64,000 bases of DNA from an uncultured Roseobacter sp. GTDB taxonomy: Bacteria > Pseudomonadota > Alphaproteobacteria > Rhodobacterales > Rhodobacteraceae. Position 1 is the first letter of the stretch; each line of letters begins with the position of its first letter. The stretch covers positions 62,001 to 126,000 of the forward strand of contig NZ_CANLNE010000004.1 in assembly GCF_947492555.1 (NCBI RefSeq), given 5' to 3'. Shown one piece after another: positions 59,185 to 64,000 of this stretch. Under the pieces are notes generated by a model. It saw only the letters and a list, made by a program, of their open reading frames with translations, did not search any database and was not told the origin of the DNA. Made by a program: the position numbers and the translations under genes.

Positions 59185-60204
59185 ATGGCCCGAAATTCTG
59201 CCCCTACTCTTGAAGATGTTGCCCGGATGGCTGGTGTGTCGACCGCCAGTATCTCGCGGGCGTTGAACGACCCCGATAAAGTTGCCAAGCAAACGCGCGA
59301 CAAGATTGAGAAAGCGATCGAGGTATTGGGCTACACGCCTAACTTCGGCGGTCGAGCGCTGGCGTCGAACCGGACCAATACGGTGGGCGCAATCATCCCC
59401 AGCATGGCGAATGCAATGTTCGCCAGCGGTGTGCAGGCGTTTCAGGAGGTGCTTTCCGAAGCGGGGGTCAACCTGCTGCTGGCCAGCACCGGGTATGATC
59501 CGGAGCAGGAGCTCCGCCAGATTAAGGCGTTGATTGCCCATGGCGCGGACGGGTTGTTGCTGATCGGGGACGAACGTCCGCAGGCGACACGCGATTTTCT
59601 GGCCAAGCGGCACGTACAGCACGTAATTTCGTGGTGTTTCAGGCCGCAGTCCGATCAGACTTATGTCGGATTTGACAATCGCCAGGCGGCTTATGACGCG
59701 ACACGCCGTGTTTTGGCCATGGGCCATCGTCGGTTCGCAATGATCAGCGGGGTGCGGGAGGGGAATGACAGGGCGCGCGACCGGCACATCGGGATCGAAG
59801 CTGCCATCACCGATTTCGGGCAAGGCGCCGCACTGCTACACGTAGAAGAAACAAAGTATCGGCTGGAATTCGGCGGCGAGGCCTTTTCGCAGATTCTGGA
59901 ACGACCCGATACGCCGACGGTCATCATGTGCGGAAATGACGTGCTGGCGGCAGGGGCCCTGATGCGCGCGCGCCAGATGGGGATTGACGTGCCTGGCCGC
60001 GTCTCCCTTGTGGGGTTCGATGACATCGGGCTGGCGTCTGTGTCCAATCCGCCCTTGGCGACCGTACGTGTGCCGCAGATTGAAATGGGACGCGCCGCGG
60101 CCAAAATGCTGCTTGCAAAACTGAGCGGGGAGCCGATTGAGGCGCCTGCGCCACTGTCCACCGAGTTCATTCATCGCGCGTCGCTGGCGGCACCGCCGCA
60201 CTGA
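59185..60204 (+). CDS. LacI-family transcriptional regulator
   Basis: TLEDVARMAGVSTASISRALNDPDKVAKQTRDKIEKAIEVLGYTPNFGGRALASNRTNTVG; divergent from hpsN. Confidence 0.95.
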   Translation: MARNSAPTLEDVARMAGVSTASISRALNDPDKVAKQTRDKIEKAIEVLGYTPNFGGRALASNRTNTVGAIIPSMANAMFASGVQAFQEVLSEAGVNLLLASTGYDPEQELRQIKALIAHGADGLLLIGDERPQATRDFLAKRHVQHVISWCFRPQSDQTYVGFDNRQAAYDATRRVLAMGHRRFAMISGVREGNDRARDRHIGIEAAITDFGQGAALLHVEETKYRLEFGGEAFSQILERPDTPTVIMCGNDVLAAGALMRARQMGIDVPGRVSLVGFDDIGLASVSNPPLATVRVPQIEMGRAAAKMLLAKLSGEPIEAPAPLSTEFIHRASLAAPPH

Positions 60205-63200
60205 CCTGTCTCTGCGAGCAGCTGTGCCACCCGCGTCCGGACCTCCGCTGCCGCGTTTTCCTTGACCGGGCCATAGCCACGTATGTCCGTGGGGGCGGCG
60301 ACTAGATTGCGAACGGTTGCGTGATGACCCGCCTGCCACAACCTCGGTATCTGTGTCAGGATTTCGTCGAACCAGTCGATCAATGCACGTTCCAGCCTGC
60401 GGTCGGGATGAAATCCAAATGGATCCGCCCAACTGCCGCGCAACCACTTGAGACGGGCCAGAACACCAAAAACGGGGCCAAGCCAAGGCCCGAATTTACG
60501 TTTTATCGGCCTGCCGCGGCCGTCCTTTTTGCGCGACAACAAAGGCGGGGCCAAATGATAGCGTAGCCGAAAATCCCCTTCGAAATCTTCTCGCAATCGC
60601 GCTTGAAAGCCGGGATCCCGGTGCAGGCGGGCCACTTCATATTCATCCTTGTACGCCATCAATCTGAAAAGTGATTTCGCCGCTGAAATCTGAATATCTT
60701 CCGGCAGCTGCGCAAGGTGCTCCATTTTGTCCTCAAAACGCCGAGCGCAAGCGGCATTCTGATAGGCCTTCAGAAACGTTATGCGCCGCGCCATCACATC
60801 TTCGAAGGTTTCGTCTGCTGCCCGCATGGGTGCCTGCAGTGTGTCCGGTGTTTCCGCCATCACTCGCCCGAGGGCAAAGGCCCGCTTGTTCTGTTCAGGT
60901 GCCACGCCATTGAGTTCTATCGCCCGCATCAGCGCTTCGAATCCAACTGGTACCAGCCCGCGCTGCCAGGCAAATCCCAACATAATAACATTTGCATAGA
61001 CGGCATCGCCCATCACATCATCGGCGAGCTGACCTGCGTCTACGGCATCCAGCGCGTCTTGTCCCACAACCGCTGCGATCGCGGCCTTACGTTTGTCGAT
61101 CCGCAGATCTGCATCGCGGTTTAGAACCAGATCACCGGTCGGCATTTCGGCTTGGTTCAATACGACCTTCGTACCCTTTCGATAGTGCGCGGAGGCTTTG
61201 GGCGAAGAGCAGACGACCGCGTCACACCCGATGATGGCATCTGCGGCTGCGGCGTCGATCCGCACCTGATGCAGGTGGTCAGGGCCAGCCCCGATCCGTA
61301 TGTGTCCCAACACGGTACCGAATTTCTGCGCAAATCCGGTGAAGTCGAGTACGCTGGAGCCTTTACCCTCCAGATGCGCGGCCATGGAAATGAGCGCGCC
61401 GACGGTGATGACGCCTGTGCCGCCGACGCCGGTAACCAAAAGATCGTACGGCTTGTCCAATTCTGGTAGAGGGGGCAAGGGGAGCGCCGCACTCAGCGCT
61501 GTGACATCCACCTCTTGCCGGGGTGTACGGCGGCGCGTAGCTCCTTCCAGTGTCACAAAGCTTGGGCAAAATCCGTTCAGACAGGAGAAGTCCTTGTTGC
61601 AACTTGATTGATTGATCCGCCGCTTGGTGCCAAATTCAGTTTTCAGCGGCTCCACGCTCAGGCAATTGCTCTCTACGGAACAGTCACCACAGCCTTCACA
61701 GACAAGATCATTGATCACTACAACCTGCTCAGGCTCTGGCATCTGACCACGCTTGCGTTTGCGACGTTTCTCGGTGGCGCACATCTGTTCATAAATCAGA
61801 ATTGAAACGCCTGAGACCTCGCGCAGCTCTCGTTGCAGCTTGTCCATTTCGCCGCGGTCATGGAAAGTTGTCCCGGTTGGAAAGTCCGGCGCTTTAAATT
61901 TGCCGACATCATCAGAAACAAGTGCAATGCGCGTGACGCCCTCTGCGCGGCAGGTCTGTGCGATCCCTGTCACGGACACCGGGCCATCCACCGGTTGCCC
62001 CCCGGTCATTGCCACTGCATCGTTGTAGAGGATTTTATAGGTGATATTCGTGCCCGCCGCGACCGCCTGACGGATGGCCAGGGAGCCCGAATGATACCAC
62101 GTGCCTTCGCCGAGGTTCTGAAAGATGTGCTTGCCTCCATTGAAGAGCGAGCTGGCGATCCACGGAACCCCTTCGCCCCCCATTTGTGCGTAACCAACTG
62201 TCTCCCGATCCATCCACGAGGCCATGACATGGCATCCGATGCCGCTGGCGGCTTTCGATCCCTCGGGCACTTTGGTGGAGCTGTTGTGCGGGCAGCCAGA
62301 GCAAAAGTAAGGGGTGCGCGTTGCGCCCTCGACCCGTATCACCGGCGGCTCAACCTGTGTCAGTATGCGTGCTTTTTCCACGAACCTCTCATCCGGGAAA
62401 AACCGGTTCAGCCTGTCCGCGATGATGGGGATCAGCACCCTGGGGCTCAACTCTCCGGTCCAGGGCACCAGCGGGCTCATCTCTTCGTCGTACTTGCCCA
62501 CCATCCGCTCCGGTTTTCGACCGGGCCAGTCGTAAAAATGCTCCTTGAACTGCGACTCAATGATGCCGCGCTTTTCCTCGATCACGAGCACTTCACGCTT
62601 GCCGGTCACGAAATCCAGCGCTGCGTGATGGGCGAGGGGCCAGACCATCCCTACCTTGTAAATGTCAATGCCAAGCGCGCGACACTGGGCCTCATCCAGC
62701 CCCAGAAGGCGCAGCGCCTCCATCAGGTCCAGATGCGCCTTGCCCGTGGTTACAAATCCAAACGTGGCTTTCTCGATGCCGTAAATCGCGTGATCAATGG
62801 GGTTTGCTTCGGCAAAGGCCTGCACGGCGTCAAGCTTGTGGCGGATGCGCGTCTCGATTTCGGGGCTGGGCAAATCTGCGACCCGCACGTGCAGCCCACC
62901 GGGCGGGGCTGTGTAGTCGGGCTGGCTGAAAATCCGGTCCGGCGTGATGTCGATTGACTGCCCGCTCTCCACGGTTTCGGAGATTGCCTTGAAACCGACC
63001 CAGGTCCCTGAAAATCTAGAGAGCGCAAAACCGTATTCACCGAAGGCCTGATATTCCGCGACACTTGCCGGGTTCAGGGTGGGCATGAACCACGACATGA
63101 AAGCGACGTCTGATTGATGCGGCATGGATGAGCTGACACAGCCATGGTCGTCGCCCGCAACGACCAGCACGCCACCTTTCGCGGCAGATCCATAGGCATT

Positions 63201-63602
63201 GCCGTGTTTTAACGCGTCGCCGGATCGGTCCACCCCCGGGCCTTTCCCGTACCACATCGAAAATAAGCCCTCGACGTCACACTGCGGATCGAGGCTGGCT
63301 TGCTGCGCACCCAGAATTGCGGTCGCGCCGAGATCTTCATTCACTGCTGGCATGAACCGTATCGCTGCATCGCTGAGCAGGTCGGCTGACCGCCACATCT
63401 CCTGATCCACGCCACCCAGTGGTGAGCCGCGATAGCCCGAGACAAATCCCGCCGTGTCGAATCCGGCTTGCCGGTCGCGGCGAGCCTGATCCAGCATGAT
63501 CCGCACCAGCGCCTGTGTCCCGGTCATGAACACGCGCCCTGTTGTTTTGGAATAGCGATCTTCCAAGGCGTAGGTGCTGATTTTTTGCGGTTGATGAGTC
63601 AC
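60171..63602 (-). CDS. Fused indolepyruvate:ferredoxin oxidoreductase (GTG start at 63602 likely)
   Basis: About 1140 aa; GTQALVRIMLDQARRDRQAGFDTAGFVSGYRGSPLGGVDQEM; ferredoxin-like CEGCGDCSVESNCLSV; VTGVGGTGVITVGALISMAAHLEGKG. Confidence 0.92.
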   Translation of the reverse strand: MTHQPQKISTYALEDRYSKTTGRVFMTGTQALVRIMLDQARRDRQAGFDTAGFVSGYRGSPLGGVDQEMWRSADLLSDAAIRFMPAVNEDLGATAILGAQQASLDPQCDVEGLFSMWYGKGPGVDRSGDALKHGNAYGSAAKGGVLVVAGDDHGCVSSSMPHQSDVAFMSWFMPTLNPASVAEYQAFGEYGFALSRFSGTWVGFKAISETVESGQSIDITPDRIFSQPDYTAPPGGLHVRVADLPSPEIETRIRHKLDAVQAFAEANPIDHAIYGIEKATFGFVTTGKAHLDLMEALRLLGLDEAQCRALGIDIYKVGMVWPLAHHAALDFVTGKREVLVIEEKRGIIESQFKEHFYDWPGRKPERMVGKYDEEMSPLVPWTGELSPRVLIPIIADRLNRFFPDERFVEKARILTQVEPPVIRVEGATRTPYFCSGCPHNSSTKVPEGSKAASGIGCHVMASWMDRETVGYAQMGGEGVPWIASSLFNGGKHIFQNLGEGTWYHSGSLAIRQAVAAGTNITYKILYNDAVAMTGGQPVDGPVSVTGIAQTCRAEGVTRIALVSDDVGKFKAPDFPTGTTFHDRGEMDKLQRELREVSGVSILIYEQMCATEKRRKRKRGQMPEPEQVVVINDLVCEGCGDCSVESNCLSVEPLKTEFGTKRRINQSSCNKDFSCLNGFCPSFVTLEGATRRRTPRQEVDVTALSAALPLPPLPELDKPYDLLVTGVGGTGVITVGALISMAAHLEGKGSSVLDFTGFAQKFGTVLGHIRIGAGPDHLHQVRIDAAAADAIIGCDAVVCSSPKASAHYRKGTKVVLNQAEMPTGDLVLNRDADLRIDKRKAAIAAVVGQDALDAVDAGQLADDVMGDAVYANVIMLGFAWQRGLVPVGFEALMRAIELNGVAPEQNKRAFALGRVMAETPDTLQAPMRAADETFEDVMARRITFLKAYQNAACARRFEDKMEHLAQLPEDIQISAAKSLFRLMAYKDEYEVARLHRDPGFQARLREDFEGDFRLRYHLAPPLLSRKKDGRGRPIKRKFGPWLGPVFGVLARLKWLRGSWADPFGFHPDRRLERALIDWFDEILTQIPRLWQAGHHATVRNLVAAPTDIRGYGPVKENAAAEVRTRVAQLLAETGQCGGAASDAR

Positions 63603-63828
63603 GTCGGCTCCCCGAATTCTATGCGTGCATGTGATCTTACGGAAAGGGCGCGAAAAGACTTGCCAGAAATTCACGATTGAACGGATGTGTGATAAAAAAT
63701 TCCCAACTTTGGTCGCCTTGTGAAATAATTTCTTAAAACAGCACTTTTGCTTCGCGGCATCATTCTCTTGACATCACAGCCGCGCGGCTTTCTCTGTAAT
63801 TGTCAGATTTCAGTGAGGAGAAGGCCCC

Positions 63829-64000
63829 ATGATGAAAACCCGCGCCGCCGTTGCCGTTGCTGCCGGACAACCGCTTGAGATCATGGAGGTGAACCTCGAA
63901 GGCCCCCGTAAAGGCGAAGTGTTGGTTGAGATCAAGGCTACGGGTCTTTGCCACACCGATGAGTTCACCCGCTCAGGTGATGACCCGGAGGGCATCTTCC
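63829..64000 (+). CDS. Class III alcohol dehydrogenase / S-(hydroxymethyl)glutathione dehydrogenase (partial)
   Basis: [57 protein letters not shown]; runs off the window. Confidence 0.88.
   Translation, partial: MMKTRAAVAVAAGQPLEIMEVNLEGPRKGEVLVEIKATGLCHTDEFTRSGDDPEGIF

Noticed and set aside
61833-62957. 374-aa plus-strand ORF inside the indolepyruvate oxidoreductase
   Set aside because: Antisense shadow of a 1.1-kaa conserved enzyme.

Overview
This 64 kb window is dense, high-GC alphaproteobacterial DNA. Gene content and organisation suggest a marine Roseobacter-type organism (inference). It holds about 55 supportable CDS. No rRNA, tRNA, CRISPR array or intact mobile element was recognised. 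Main blocks: a LysR / TAXI-TRAP / FAD-oxidoreductase cluster; an SBP + hybrid kinase + receiver signalling operon; a divergent S8 peptidase / ECF sigma / anti-sigma locus; a P-loop NTPase followed by a two-component system; a hydroxylase / hydrolase / ABC operon; a frcBCA-like sugar ABC operon with a ROK regulator; a radical-SAM DNA-repair pair; an amino-acid ABC transporter beside a CuyA/D-cysteine-desulfhydrase-like enzyme; an S41 peptidase + NUC1 nuclease pair; a GbsR/DUF4166/DCC cluster; a DHPS (sulfopropanediol) catabolic operon (hpsNOP-comDE plus an FMN dehydrogenase) with a LacI regulator; and a fused indolepyruvate:ferredoxin oxidoreductase. The best leads are: (1) the leaderless S41 peptidase + NUC1 nuclease pair; (2) the radical-SAM/HhH protein with a partner that appears to end where a UDG domain would normally start; (3) perfect palindromes that look like operators in the sulfonate cluster and matched palindromes in the GbsR cluster; (4) a decayed tyrosine-integrase C-terminus; (5) the hydroxylase/hydrolase/ABC operon. 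All functional calls come from reading the protein sequences by eye; no database search was run.
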